A DNA stretch of 64,000 bases from Protopterus annectens (lineage: Eukaryota > Chordata > Ceratodontiformes > Protopteridae), in contig NC_056748.1 of NCBI RefSeq assembly GCF_019279795.1, positions 606,102,636-606,166,635 of the forward strand, read 5' to 3'. Made by a program: the position numbers and the translations under genes. The first letter of the stretch is position 1. Each line of letters begins with the position of its first letter. Below, piece after piece: positions 44,540 to 55,905 of this stretch. Below the pieces are notes generated by a model. That model worked only from the letters and a program-made list of their open reading frames with translations. It was not told the DNA's origin and searched no databases.

Positions 44540-44590
44540 AGTAAGCGCTTTCGTTTACTTATAATCAGCAAACTTCTTCAGACAAATGTT
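44540..44590 (-). ncRNA. hammerhead-ribozyme-like motif in the Penelope 3' UTR
   Basis: On the minus strand CTGAAGA (44575-44581) is followed by a possible 7-pair stem II. GTTTGCT pairs with AGTAAAC, allowing one G-T pair, around a 7-base loop. Next come GAAA (44549-44552) and the palindromic AAGCGCTT. CTGAWGA, stem II, GAAA and a very short palindromic stem III are the layout described for hammerheads in Penelope-like elements, where activity may need dimers. Weak points: an extra A before stem II and a stem I of only about 2 pairs. The upstream copy (48600-48645) is less well preserved. Confidence 0.4.
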
Positions 44591-44767
44591 AAAAAGGTAA
44601 TATAAAACTTAAATAGACAAATTCAATGACATCACCACCTGTTAACAGAAGGACAAACCTCCATTTAAAAGGCTATAACAAAATGCAATAAAAATAAAAT
44701 CAAAATACGAGTACCATTAAATAAAACAATTACATCAAACATTTCCAAAAGGCTTATGCATGGAAAA

Positions 44768-44770
<3 letters not shown>

Positions 44771-44815
<45 letters not shown>
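44771..44815. repeat. (TA)n in the Penelope 3' UTR
   Basis: About 22 TA units. An equivalent run lies at 48831-48875 at the same place in the second copy, so it is part of the element. Confidence 0.95.
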
Positions 44816-44818
<3 letters not shown>

Positions 44819-44868
44819 CACAAGTAGATATAAAAATATATGTATATAAAAATATTTACACATAATTA

Positions 44869-45525
44869 TTACCTATTAAGAGCCCTCATTTTCAGAATGC
44901 TTCTGATAGAAACAAAATCATTCAGGCCTGGGGGAACCAGGGCATTCAGTTTCAATTGCCATATTAATTCTTTCTCATCTAGTTTCAAAGACATTGGTCC
45001 ACCCCTAACATTGTCATCAATTTTATCAATGACATGAAAAACAAATCCATGTGCGGGGTAATCCTTAATATGCCTAGCTAGAGCATTATTCAGGTTAATT
45101 TTCTCAACAGAATACAAATGTTCGTAAATTCTATTTTTAAGGGGTCTTTCTGTTCTGCCAACATAAAACGCAGAACAGACTGTACAGGAACTTAAATACA
45201 CAACCTCTCTTGTATTACAATTAAACCTACCCTTTATGTAGTATTTTATATCATGTATAACAAAGGAGTTCCTAACATTAATATATTTACACCAATGGCA
45301 AGCCCCACATTTTACCATGCCGCAGTGCGGTAAATATTGTTTAGGGGTCCCATTCTCCAAAATGCCTTTCAAGTTTCTTCCCTTTCTGAAAACTACACAA
45401 GGGGAATCACCCACACTGTTTTTAACAACATTGTCCTCCAAAAGAAAACACCAATTCTTAAGAAGAATAGATTTCAATAAAGGGGCATCTAGCGAGAAAG
45501 TGGTAATAAAGCTCAATTTATCCAA
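44869..45525 (-). CDS. Penelope-like GIY-YIG endonuclease part
   Basis: The frame includes KCGACHWCKYINVRNSF, a cysteine-rich zinc-like part before the nuclease, then VYLSSCTVCSAFYVGRTERP (the GIY-YIG signature, with YL in place of IY and YVG for YIG). After it come LKNRIYEHLYSVEK with the catalytic Arg, and ALARHIKDYPAHGFVF. It ends close to the element's 3' UTR. In this family the domain nicks target DNA to prime reverse transcription. It is part of one long polyprotein rather than a separate gene. Confidence 0.85.
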   Translation of the reverse strand: MDKLSFITTFSLDAPLLKSILLKNWCFLLEDNVVKNSVGDSPCVVFRKGRNLKGILENGTPKQYLPHCGMVKCGACHWCKYINVRNSFVIHDIKYYIKGRFNCNTREVVYLSSCTVCSAFYVGRTERPLKNRIYEHLYSVEKINLNNALARHIKDYPAHGFVFHVIDKIDDNVRGGPMSLKLDEKELIWQLKLNALVPPGLNDFVSIRSILKMRALNR

Positions 45526-45576
45526 CCCTTGGTTATAAGGGACAGAAGGGTGATTAGAATCAAATACTAAATCACC

Positions 45577-46860
45577 CTAACCAACCATGGGTTCACCTCC
45601 CTCATTTCTCAAGGGTCTTATGTCCACAATACCAACATCTTCCCCTAAATTCGTCACATCCATACCTTCACCTTTAACCAACAAAGGTTTAAAGATACCA
45701 TTCACTCTTTTTGAGTGAACTTCACAAATCAAATCTTCCAATAAGCGACTAGGATACCCACGCTTAACAAACATCTCTATCAGCAGGGTATATCCATCCA
45801 TAAAGTCACCCTCCAAGGACACCATTCTTGCCGCCCGAACAAATTGGCCTTTAACAACCGCTGTCTTCTGAAAATATGGGTGGCAACTAGAATAGTGAAG
45901 GAAGGCTTTCGAGTAAGTTGACTTTCTAAAAATCCTAAAAATATACCTTCCATTAGGGAGATCCTTAATTAATTCGACATCTAAATAGGAAATTTTATCC
46001 TCCCGGAAATCCCAAGTAAATTTCAAAAAATCAGTATAATGGGTGATGTGTTCAATAAAGGAGTTAGCCGAAATTTGATCACCCTTCCAAAGGATGAAAA
46101 TGTCATCCAAATAATGGGTGTACCATGCTACCCTTTCCTGGAAAACACTATCCTTAGATAAAAAGTGCTTTTCCCAATAGGCCATCACAGTGTTAGCAAA
46201 AGTGGCCCCCAAGGAGAACCCATGGCAACACCCATTTTCTGTAAATAAAATTCTTTATCAAAAATGAAATAATTATTACTAAGCACCAACTCCAATAAAT
46301 AAATAACAAGATCAATACATGAACCATCCACATGTTTCTCCAACAGGAATTCCCTTATCCATTCACAACCGGTGTCCTGAGGTATAACTGTATACAAATA
46401 ATGGACATCGATCGTGAAAAAATTAAAGTCCTTGGAAAAAGGAAGGTTCTTTATAGCTTCCAGGAAGGCCCACGAGTCCTTACAAATCTGGGATTCATTT
46501 AATAGGGCACCTTTCAATTTAGTGTCAATGAATTTTGTACACCCATATGTGATGGATTGTCTGCCATCAACAATAGGACGGAAAGGAGGATTTAACAAGT
46601 CCTTTTGGATTTTTGGCAACCCAAACATAATAGGTGTAAGAGGATGGGTGATACAAAGGTAATTATATAAATCAGCATCAATACACCCATCAATAAAGAG
46701 ATCATTGATGAACCCTCTAATCTGTTGATAGGCGCCATTGATTTCATTCATAGATGCCTTAACATAAGCTTCTTTAGCTAAAAGGTTTCACATTCTTATG
46801 TTATAATCATCTTTGTTCATAAAAATCAACCCACCTCCCTTATCAGGTTTTATGACACGT
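45577..46860 (-). pseudogene. Penelope-like reverse transcriptase part
   Basis: Readable RT blocks in order: VIKPDKGGGLIFMNKDDYN (46788-46860), HPLTPIMFGLPKIQKDLLNP, PFRPIVDGRQSITYG, FFTIDVHYLYTVIPQ (motif A), MGVAMGSPWGPL (motif B), then WYTHYLDDIFILWKGD (motif C, YLDD) and KFTWDFREDKISYLDVEL. DKGGG and FGLPKIQK are typical of Penelope-like RTs. The reading frame is interrupted a few times. Confidence 0.85.
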
Positions 46861-48455
46861 ATGTCGGCAAAATTCAATTCCTTAAGGGCATCTCTCTCCA
46901 AAGTGGACAAATTAAACACTTGAGGTCTATACAAGGCGTTATTACTAAAAAGTGCCCTGATGTCATTTTCACAAATTTTCTCAAAAAGCAAAATTGAAAT
47001 ATGCAGAACAGGATTAAAAATACTAGCTACTCTAAACTCATTAGCTAAACTTGAAGTAGTGCCAAAAAGGACATTTGAGTTCAGTTTCCTAGTATAAGTC
47101 CTAAGATCAATTAGATTTTTGGCTAAATCTCCTCTAGTAGTTGGAACAAAAGTCAGACCTTTGGCCAAAACCTCATTTAATAGTGGGGAAGGCACAAATG
47201 GAGAATAATTATAAATCTTAAAGTCGTTCGTGCTATTAACCAAAACTTCAACTGTATTAGGATATTCAGTAAAATGTACAGTGCCAGCAACATTTGCAGG
47301 AGAATTTACTATCTCCTTCTCCTGTTGTGTGATTTCCTTTTCCAACGCTGTTGCTGTTGTGACCAATTCTATTGGCCGCCAGTGTTCCCTTTCCTGGCAC
47401 CCTGAAAACCCTGAGAAGAAGCACTACTTGTGTTGTTAATATTCTTTCTATTGTTGCTGCCACCAGCGTTATTTTGTCTGTTAATAAGCCTTTTGCTTCT
47501 TCTAACAGGAGAATCCTCAAGTGGCACAGCATCAGTCAATGCACTCCCATTACTGTCTGTGTTATTAGGACTTGAAACACCATTAGCCGGAAAACAACTG
47601 CCATTTTCCTTTTCCATAGGCCAATTGGTCCCTATTTAGTTTCTTAACCTTATTGTGCCTAATTTTCAACAAGGCACTCTCAATACTGGAAAATATGCGC
47701 ATAAAGTCATACTTATAATGTAAAAAGTCTTTATCAGAACGGATACTTGAATTAAGACCAGACAACTCAATTTTCAATGTCTCAATCTGTGAACAGAGTC
47801 CTTAATGAGTAAATTCATAAAATCACAACCTTGCTGATCAAAAGGTTTCAAAAGTTCCTTATGAAGTGTAGAATTAGCCACAAGACCCATTGGAAAACGC
47901 CATTGCCTAAGTCCCTTAGGGACTTGCTGTCTATTGATACACTCAACCAAATATTGTACTTCAATTTGTAAGTTTTTAAAGTGAAATAATTTAATGCCAA
48001 ACACTTTCAAATTATTAACGATAGTATTGTCAGTTAATGCAGAGCTCATTTGACCATCCAAAGATGTATCCACGGATGTAAATGAAACAGGATCCTTAAA
48101 CCATTTATTCAAGCAAGGAATAGTAAGAGAAGTACTTACAGGCCCTACTATATTTCCGTCAGCCTGAAATCGCCCATTAGAGATGTCACCATTGAAAGGT
48201 GATGTCTGGAAACTGGAACACGGCAACCCAGTCGATACAGAGGACCCAGAAAGTACAATACCTAGATCCTGCGATCCAGAGGTGTTCGCTGGCGTCCTAA
48301 GATGATTGAGTCCAATGGATTACCTAAACCAGAATTTCCGGCTGAACGAGACCAAGTAACTGCAACCTGGCTAGATAGTACATCTACGCGTTGCGTCAGC
48401 ATTTTGATAAGTGCAGTCAACTTCCCCAGAGCATTGGTGTCCGAAGGTGACACCA
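46861..48455 (-). other. Penelope-like N-terminal region
   Basis: Minus-strand frames upstream of the RT contain about LARGTTSSLANEFRVA-type helical sequence, a serine/asparagine-rich stretch (RRSKRLINRQNNAGGSNNRK at about 47500) and a start-like region near 48456 (MVSPSDTNALGKLTALIKML). No domain is recognised beyond the family's usual N-terminal extension. It is broken into several frames. Confidence 0.5.
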
Positions 48456-48546
48456 TGCTTTCATTCTGGAATAAAACTTGAGACTACCGTGCAGTAGTTT
48501 CCTCCATATACAAACACCAACTCCAAACTAAGATATATAAACAAAC

Positions 48547-48825
48547 TAGAAACTGACAAAAAAGGAAAAACCACACTGAGTCAAAGAAATTAATAAAGTA
48601 AGCGCTTTTGTTTACTTATAGTCAGCAAACTTCTTCAGACAAATGTTAAATAAGTAATACAAAACTTAAATAGACAAATTCAATGACATCACCACCTGTT
48701 ACAGAAAGACAAACCTCCATTTAAAAGGCTATAACAAAATGCAATAAAAATAAAATCAAAATGCGAGTACCATTAAATAAAACAATTACATCAAACATTT
48801 CCAAAAGGCTTATGCATGGAAAGAA

Positions 48826-48878
<53 letters not shown>

Positions 48879-50052
48879 CACAAGTATATATAAAAATATA
48901 TGCATATCAAAATATATACACATAATTATTACCTATTAACAGCCCTCATTTTCAGAATGCTTCTGATAGAAACAAAATCATTCAGGCTTGGGGGAACCAG
49001 GGCATTCAGTTTCAATTGCCATATTAATTCTTTCTCATCTAGTTTCAAAGACATTGGTCCACCCCTAACATTGTCATCAATTTTATCAATGACATGAAAA
49101 ACAAATCCATGTGTGGGGTAATCCTTAATATGCCTAGCTAGAGCATTATTCAGGTTCATTTTCTCAATAGAATACAAATGTTCGTAAATTCTATTTTTAA
49201 GGGGTCTTTCTGTTCTGCCAACATAAAACGCAGAACAGACTGTACAGGAACTTAAATACACAACCCCTCTTGTATTACAATTAAACCTACCCTTGATGTA
49301 GTATTTTATATCATGTATAACAAAGGAGTTCCTAACATTAATATATTTACACCAACGGCAAGCCCCACATTTACCATGCCACAGTGTGGTAAATATTGTT
49401 TAGGGGTCCCATTCTCCAAAATGCCTTTCAAGTTTCTTCCCTTTCTGAAAACTACACAAGGGGAATCACCCACACTGTTTTTAACAACATTGTCCTCCAA
49501 AAGAAAACACCAATTCTTAAGAATAATATATTTCAATATGGGCATCTAGCGAGAAAGTGGTAATAAAGCTCAATTTATCCAACCCTTGGTTATAAGGGAC
49601 AGAAGGGTGATTAGAATCAAATACTAAATCACCATAACCAGCCATGGGTTCACCTCCCTCATTTCTCAAGGGTCTTACGTCCACAATACCAACATCTTCC
49701 CCTAAATTCGTTACATCCATACCTTCACCTTTAACCAGCAAAAGTTTAAAGATACCATTCACTCTTTTCGAGTGAACTTCACAAATCAAATCTTCCAATA
49801 AGCGACTAGGATACCCACGCTTAACAAACATCTCTCTCAGCAAGGTACATTCATCCATAAATTCACCCTCCAAGGACACCATTCTTGCCGCCCGAACAAG
49901 TTGGCCTTTAACAACCGCTGTCTTCTGAAAATATGGGTGGCAACTAGAATAGTGAAGGAAGGCATTCAAGTAAGTTGACTTTCTAAAAATCCTAGAAATA
50001 TACCTTCCATTAGGGAGATCCTTAATTAATTCGACATCTAAATAGGAACATT
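48547..50052 (-). mobile_element. Penelope-like element, upstream partial copy (pseudo-LTR)
   Basis: A 5'-truncated repeat of the last 1.5 kb of the main copy, in the same minus orientation. It holds the end of the RT (SYLDVELIKDLPNGRY onward), the GIY-YIG domain (VCSAFYVGRTERPLKNR at about 49190-49260), the TA run and the 3' UTR. It differs from 44490-46000 by few substitutions and one or two small gaps. Penelope-like elements are known for such partial tandem copies, called pseudo-LTRs. The 5' end of the partial copy (about 50052) borders unrelated host sequence. Confidence 0.85.
48831..48875. repeat. (TA)n in the second Penelope copy
   Basis: TA run at the position equivalent to 44771-44815. 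Confidence 0.95.
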
Positions 50053-51559
50053 TACTTGGGATTTCTGGGTGGATAAAAGATGATAAAAGATGAAACATTA
50101 GGCAAACATTAAATGATTTAGCTAGATCTAAGAGGTAGACAATCAACCACTAACTAACAAGTGAACAGAACTGATTACTATTTCTGTATGAATCCGTTTG
50201 ATTATATGAAAGTTTTAGAATTTTTCTTGCACTGGCATACCTATTTCATTGCATAACAAGTAAGTTAGTTAACCATTCATACTGGATACTGAACTCAGAC
50301 TAGAGGTTCATCATACTGTGCAAAAAAAGACAGGTTAAAACAGCATGGTGGGTTTTGCTATTACTAATTTTTGCTGATATGCATTGTGCTTCTCATACAG
50401 CAAGCTTTCACGGAGGTTCTCAGAAAATGTTTGCATCAGTTTGCTTATAGTCATCCAATGACCCAACTGTCTACTGCCTGCAGAAAGTGATCATGAGATT
50501 GCTTTACTATACACTACAGTGGTGAAACAGCTTCATTGCTGCTGACCATGTCTTTACTGGTGACTTCAGTATAAAGTGACCTAAACTTAAAACAATAGAA
50601 AATAGAGTGTAACAGCCTAAAAAAATTGAATGAGTCTATGTGATCATTGTGCAGAACTGTTCTTTTCAAGTTTAAAAACAGCCATCTAGCTACCACACCC
50701 AAGCACAGAAATTTCTAGAACTATGTTAGGCTTTCCACCAGGGAAAACCAGAAAATAGCTAGCTTTGACTGGATCTTGACTTGTTGCCATTATCAGATAG
50801 TTGCGAATATTCCAGACATTGTATACTTAAATAAAGTGCTTTCTTCCTTCAGTGACCCTTTTCAGTGAAAGCTGCAAAGTAAGACAAGCAAGCCCTGGAT
50901 GATATGGTGGTCAAGCTCCCATGCTGGAGGCTTCTCCCCTTTTACCCCCTTTCTTAATGTAACCGACTCCAAAGTCACACAGCCACAGGTTATATTATGA
51001 ATTTTCAATGAAATGGAATGTAACATTTTTTTAATTTTCAGCAACCTTGTATTGCCATCATAAAAGGATAACAAGCTTATTAAAAGAATACCATTTACAG
51101 TTACTCAGAAATGTTCCTTACACATATTATCTAAAGAAAATCTACTAAAGAAATAAAACATATGGCATTCTGTAAGAATTTGCTACATAATACACAAGCA
51201 GAATATTTAAAGGTCAAGCATACACACTACAGTAATAGTTGTACTTGACAACTCTGTCTAATCATTATAAAAGTTGCATATAAGGCCACTGACTACTCCT
51301 GTTTTCCAAAAGTAAGAACCCCCTTCTACCACTTTCATTAAGATGGAGAAAGTAGGACTTGCTATATAGTTATTCTGCATCCCTGAGAGGGATAAAATCA
51401 GATACAGCAGATCAAGTAGTCAACATGCAGCTCTTGGCTTGGCTTCCTGAGGTAAACCACTCAATCATAGGTTAACCAACTAACCATGAAAGGATGTAGG
51501 AATGCTATCAATTGCCACCCATTCCATTTTCTCCCAATGCATCAGATGCAAGACTTTAT
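50053..51559. other. no gene seen
   Basis: AT-rich sequence with short frames only. A small tandem GATAAAAGAT lies at about 50078. Nothing is supported. Confidence 0.4.
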
Positions 51560-52760
51560 CCCCAGCATATGTTGGGGGAGGGGGGGCAGGGTAGAGGGTA
51601 TCTTTGCTTCACTTCTTACTTATATGAGATAGGTTGACAAAAACACATACTGAGTTGGGCCTGAGGTTTAATGTGCATTTGGCACAAAGTTAGAATTTGC
51701 TTATTTATCCAAAATGAAGGTAAGATATCTCAAAGAAAGTCCCATTCTGTGGAGTCAAAAACTTTGTAGAAGTCTAGAAAAAAGATTTCCATGCTCTATG
51801 ACCTGCAAATTGCCAGATAATATACATTTGTCCACATTCTAACCATATCTGTACTGACACTCCTACCCTATGCAAAACCCTGTTAAAGAGATGAATGAAA
51901 GTGGGTAAGAACCCCTCTAGCTGCAAAGCTAAAATGTTAACAAGGATTTTGACATCTAAAGATATCAGGGAGACTTGCTATTAATTACTGCAATCTGTTT
52001 AGGCTTTCCCTACATTCACTAATTGAGATTAAGAAGCTTCACTGGACCCAGGTACAGTAAAAGAGTTCCAGTAGTCTATGGATTAAAATCAACATGAATT
52101 TCTTAGTGCATCTTTATAAAACTTGCTTGGCTGCTTCATCTAACATAGGGAAGGCCAAAGTTGACAACAAAGCCTTAAAATGAGGCATGCTGTGAATGGA
52201 GCAACGTTCACTAAAATATTGTTCACTGATTCTCAGTGTGTCTTTCTACACTATTGAAACCCTCCTCTGAATTCTCAGTATATCTGATAGAAATTATTCC
52301 TTTCCCTCGCAATAGGTGCCATCAGTTATGGGAATGGCACCCTGTGGGCCTGCTGGAATGGTTTATATCTGTCCCATCTGTCATGTATATCTTGATATTT
52401 AGCTGCCATATGTTGCCATCTAAGTGCTTTAACCTCTTTGTCTTGATCTCCCTGTATGGGCCTATGGCCTTGTAGTTTGATTCTACTTCCAGAAGTTTTG
52501 CTCTCAACAAATTAGCATACATTTTCTCTCTCTCTTGCCTAAATGTTCATGCCCTGCAAATTGCCTATTCTATTACAAGAAGTTTGAAATCTTCCCAATG
52601 GATGTTAAACAAGACCTTTTCTCTAGCCATCCTTTCTAATAGTTTTACACCTGTATCCTTATATTTTTAACCTTATTTGCACTATTAAACAGCAATGGGT
52701 TAAGTCCTCTACTGCCTTGCTGGTGGGCCAGATCTCAACTCTACCAATTTAAATAAAAAT
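51560..52760 (-). mobile_element. old L1/Tx1-like LINE ORF2 fragment
   Basis: On the minus strand, 52522-52322 reads MYANLLRAKLLEVESNYKAI, like the region before the RT in L1 ORF2. At about 51975-51905 it reads SLISLDVKILVNILALQLEG (the counterpart of RPISLLNVDxKIL..ILAxRLE), followed by FLPTFIH. At about 51782-51735 it reads FLDFYKVFDSTEWDFL, equivalent to RT motif A. Several stops separate the pieces. It is unrelated to the CR1-like family and clearly older than LINE A. Confidence 0.65.
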
Positions 52761-53084
52761 GGTCTGTGTTCATATATGGAAGCTGGATGACTCACCAGTT
52801 CTTCCACTGACCCCCGTAAATCTGCCTCTCCAGCTAAAGGTCAAACCTACTCACTAACAGTATAATACAATTAGGTGGAACAGTAGACCCATAAAAACAC
52901 AGAAAGCACCCATTTTAGTGAGTGATGCAGCTATTGTACATTTTTTTCAAAACAAATGAGCTTTTATGTAAATAATCAACTCTTAAGGAACCCATGAACT
53001 GTGAAATACAGTAAATATTAATAAAGTCACATTATTAGATAAACTTAACCCTCATGCTATTAAGACCTGTTGGTAAGTGATCTG
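52761..53084. other. no gene seen
   Basis: AT-rich sequence without a supported feature. Confidence 0.4.
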
Positions 53085-53830
53085 ATAGGCAACACGAGCT
53101 GGTAACAGGTGTGAGATATATCAGCCTTATTTTATTAACTAACTCAGACTTTTCATTAAAGGGTTAACAGGGAGGTAACAGGGTGGGTCTAGAGCTCTTA
53201 GAAAAGAAGTTAGTTAGGAGAAGGAGCGTTTTAATTTTCTCTAGTACTTCTGCTATTAGCAAAAGTTTTAAACTGGAGACAAAGTGCTGGAAATGTGTGT
53301 TGTGGTTTCTGTGCTGTTACATAAACCAGGTGGAAATTGGAATTGATGCTCTCAGGAAGAAAAGTTTCAGTTTCATGGATTCAAGCTATTTGTGTGAAAC
53401 AGGAAAGCTGTAGCTGTTTGTGGTGAGTTTAAGTAGACTATCAAACATTGTAATATAGAAGATAGTGTTTGCTAGTTGCTGCAAGCTTTAAAAACTGCTT
53501 CATTCCAAAGAGTTTACTCAGCCTAAATTTCTCTTCCTGTCTAAACTCAGGACTGAACTTTATGCTATCATTTTGTGCCATTCAAGCCCTTAAAGGTTAC
53601 TATACAACAAATAAGAAGTGTATGCCTGTTCTCTGTTGAGAAGGAGTTTTCTGTTTTATTGCAGAAGAGCTGCTGGTGACTGAACTTAAATATGGGATAC
53701 TTTCCATTTTTATTTTTCAAAAGCAGAATCCGCGTTGGTTGCTTTTGTTGGATCTTGTGTAAATAAAGTCTTTTAATTTTACCTCAGAACTGCATCTAGG
53801 ATCACTATTTTATTATAGTGGCACCTTGGA
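53085..53830 (+). mobile_element. possible solo LTR (fossil)
   Basis: A 750-base block with some LTR-like traits. It starts near TGTTGGTAAGTGATC and has a poly-A signal, AATAAAGTC, near 53763, about 60 bases before the end. TGGCACCTTGGAAAC follows directly, which resembles the start of a primer-binding site. No internal genes or second LTR are present. The boundaries and family are uncertain, and I see no clear target duplication. Confidence 0.3.
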
Positions 53831-54665
53831 AACGAAACATGTGATTACATTAAATAACTCATTATAAACTTTTTTTAAGATATATAAAACTGTGATGGAA
53901 CCCTTCATAGACCATAGCTGGCGTACTAAGCTAATCCAGAAGGTACAAAGAAAGGATACAGTATAATAAAGGGGTTGGATGACAGTTTTAGAGGAACATA
54001 AAATGTGATTATTGAGCTTCATGCCAAGGGCTGTGCCTGTTTGAAGTCTTTCTTGTCAAGTGGGATTACATTAGTAACAAGTGACACTACTTTTAGATGG
54101 TACCCCATATTGAACTGTGTCATAGATATTTTGTAAACTAAATGAATAATGGAAACATAGTGGCACAACTTCATGTGTAATACTATTATACAATATACTA
54201 TTGTGTGCTATTATACAATATACTATTGTGTTGTAGATGGAAACAAACTTGAAAGATCAGCTTATACAAAATGCTGCCAATGCTACAAAACAGTATCGTC
54301 AGGATGATATTCCAAGGTTTGCAGTTGTATTCATTGCTGTTTCATTAATGAATGTAGTAGTTTTATATAACCAGAAACTGAAGTATACAATGATGTGTGC
54401 ATGTACGTCATCTGTGGAGGTTTAGAGTATTACATACTGAAGACTCTAGCTTGTCTGGGTTTTTCTTATAGTTTTTACTGAATGGTTTATCTGTGTGACC
54501 TTTTTACCCTTGAGTTTGCATGTTATTTGGGATATTTTTTAAGCACCTCAATGTTTATGGATTTCAAGCTTTATTTTAACTTCTGTGTTTCTCAATTACA
54601 GCCAAACAATTCACTTTGCTGTACTGATGAGCTCAGATAAAGGACAAAACATGGCATGTCTGCAA
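53831..54665. other. no gene seen; short segment repeated at 55861
   Basis: A short open stretch (54237-54425, METNLKDQLIQNAANATKQY) follows a TTGTAG. Its first 26 bases recur at 55861-55886. I recognise no protein family. It may be an exon, but nothing else supports that. Confidence 0.3.
54237..54262 (+). repeat. 26-base direct repeat, first copy
   Basis: ATGGAAACAAACTTGAAAGA and the six bases after it recur exactly at 55861-55886. Looser similarity extends for about 25 bases further. Confidence 0.75.
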
Positions 54666-54945
54666 CATACCTCTTAACCTCTAAGACCAAGAATTCTGGA
54701 CAAAGCCATATATAATTGGGGGACAAAGGCCCAAAAATAGGGACAGTTTTTAAATATTGCTCTTGCAAAAATAGAAAGTTGATGGAATAACAGATTTTGC
54801 ATTAGCATGAATTTTCTGAAGAATATGAAGTCTGAAACTCAAATGTCTGTCATTATTTTCTGACTTCAATCCTCAATGATTTGCCAGAAAACCAAAATTT
54901 TATCAGGAGCAGACCAAAAATCTGAGGCAAGAATATGGACATTAT
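54666..54945 (+). mobile_element. hAT-like MITE, copy 3 (worn right end)
   Basis: The left end, CATACCTCTTAACCTC, and the interior (TTTTAAATATTGCTCTTGCA, ATTTTGCATTAGCATGAATT, CTTCAATCCTCAATGATTTG) follow the element at 306-604 closely. The right TIR is lost apart from TTAT. The flanks GTCTGCAA and GTGTGCAA match at 7 of 8 bases, as expected for an 8-base target duplication. Confidence 0.75.
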
Positions 54946-55436
54946 GTGTGCAACAGTAAATTCTTGAAAAGTAAAAGGTAAAAAAGTCATTGTCATTTAA
55001 AAGTCAAGTAGATGAACCACAAATAAAGGCATAAATTGAATAATTTATGTAATATTGCTTTGCTTTATATGATATGAAGCAATATATGTGAAGTATAATG
55101 CTTATGTTAATATAGTTTTATTATTTTGCCGTGAATTGCCACGCTCCAACTTAACACCCCCAGTCCACCTTGCACTGACTTATCCAACTACCTCTACTAT
55201 TACTTCATCCCACCCAGAATAATCCCTCTCCTACCAAAAACTAATTTTCTCTCTAATATCTATTGCACTATACTCTCCAATCTCCATTATACTATTACCC
55301 TCTCCATGCATAATATTTCCTAACCTACTAATGGCTAGTAGCTATATATTCTGAAACAAAAATATTCGCTTTATGTAAATGTTGAAATTTCTGTATTGAA
55401 TTATGTCGTCATTTTTATAACATTGTGACAAGCCAA
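54946..55436. other. no gene seen
   Basis: AT-rich, with a C-rich patch at 55140-55330. Nothing is supported. Confidence 0.4.
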
Positions 55437-55625
55437 TTGCAAATATCATAGAACTTATCTGTAAACATTTCAATTAACTGTATGAACTATGTCCTTTTGT
55501 AACATGTGAAATGTTACTTGCAATTATTGTGGAGCTTTTATCCTTGGGCCTCCACTGAAAATGGTCTCCTCTTGGCCCAGTGGACTTCCGCAGTCATCAA
55601 ACTTAAATAAAAAAAAATAAATTAA
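55437..55625 (+). mobile_element. L2-like LINE 3' tail
   Basis: TCCTTGGGCCTCCACTGAAA, then CAGTGGACTTCCGCAGTC and an AATAAA-rich A tail form a LINE/SINE-like 3' end. A shorter GGGCCTCCACTATAG lies at 55753. Confidence 0.45.
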
Positions 55626-55860
55626 TAACAAAAAATGTATACAAATGTAAATTTGCCTATGTCACAAGTGACAATTCAGTAAAGTTATTTGGGGGGAGGG
55701 GAAGTAGACGAACCACTGGTATGTTCTTAAGGGCTGATTTACATATATCTCATGGGCCTCCACTATAGAAGGTTTACGTTCATGTGCAACGAAGACCGTA
55801 GCTTGGTACATACTCGCAAGTAATACTATTAATGTTGCAGATGGTAGGTGATAGTCGAAG

Positions 55861-55886
55861 ATGGAAACAAACTTGAAAGATCAGCT
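55861..55886 (+). repeat. 26-base direct repeat, second copy
   Basis: An exact match to 54237-54262, followed by looser similarity (AAAATGCTG). Confidence 0.75.
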
Positions 55887-55905
55887 GAAATAAAATGCTG
55901 TGAAT

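Larger units (their letters stand above)
44490..48545 (-). mobile_element. Penelope-like element, main copy
   Basis: Minus-strand element of about 4 kb. In its own direction it has an N-terminal region (48455-46788), a reverse transcriptase (about 46850-45580), a GIY-YIG endonuclease (about 45525-44869) and a 3' UTR (44868-44490) with a TA run. An RT followed by a C-terminal GIY-YIG is the hallmark of Penelope/Poseidon-type elements. The frame is broken in a handful of places. A 3' partial copy lies directly upstream (48547-50052), giving the head-to-tail arrangement known for this group. It looks young: the two copies are nearly identical where they overlap. Confidence 0.85.
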
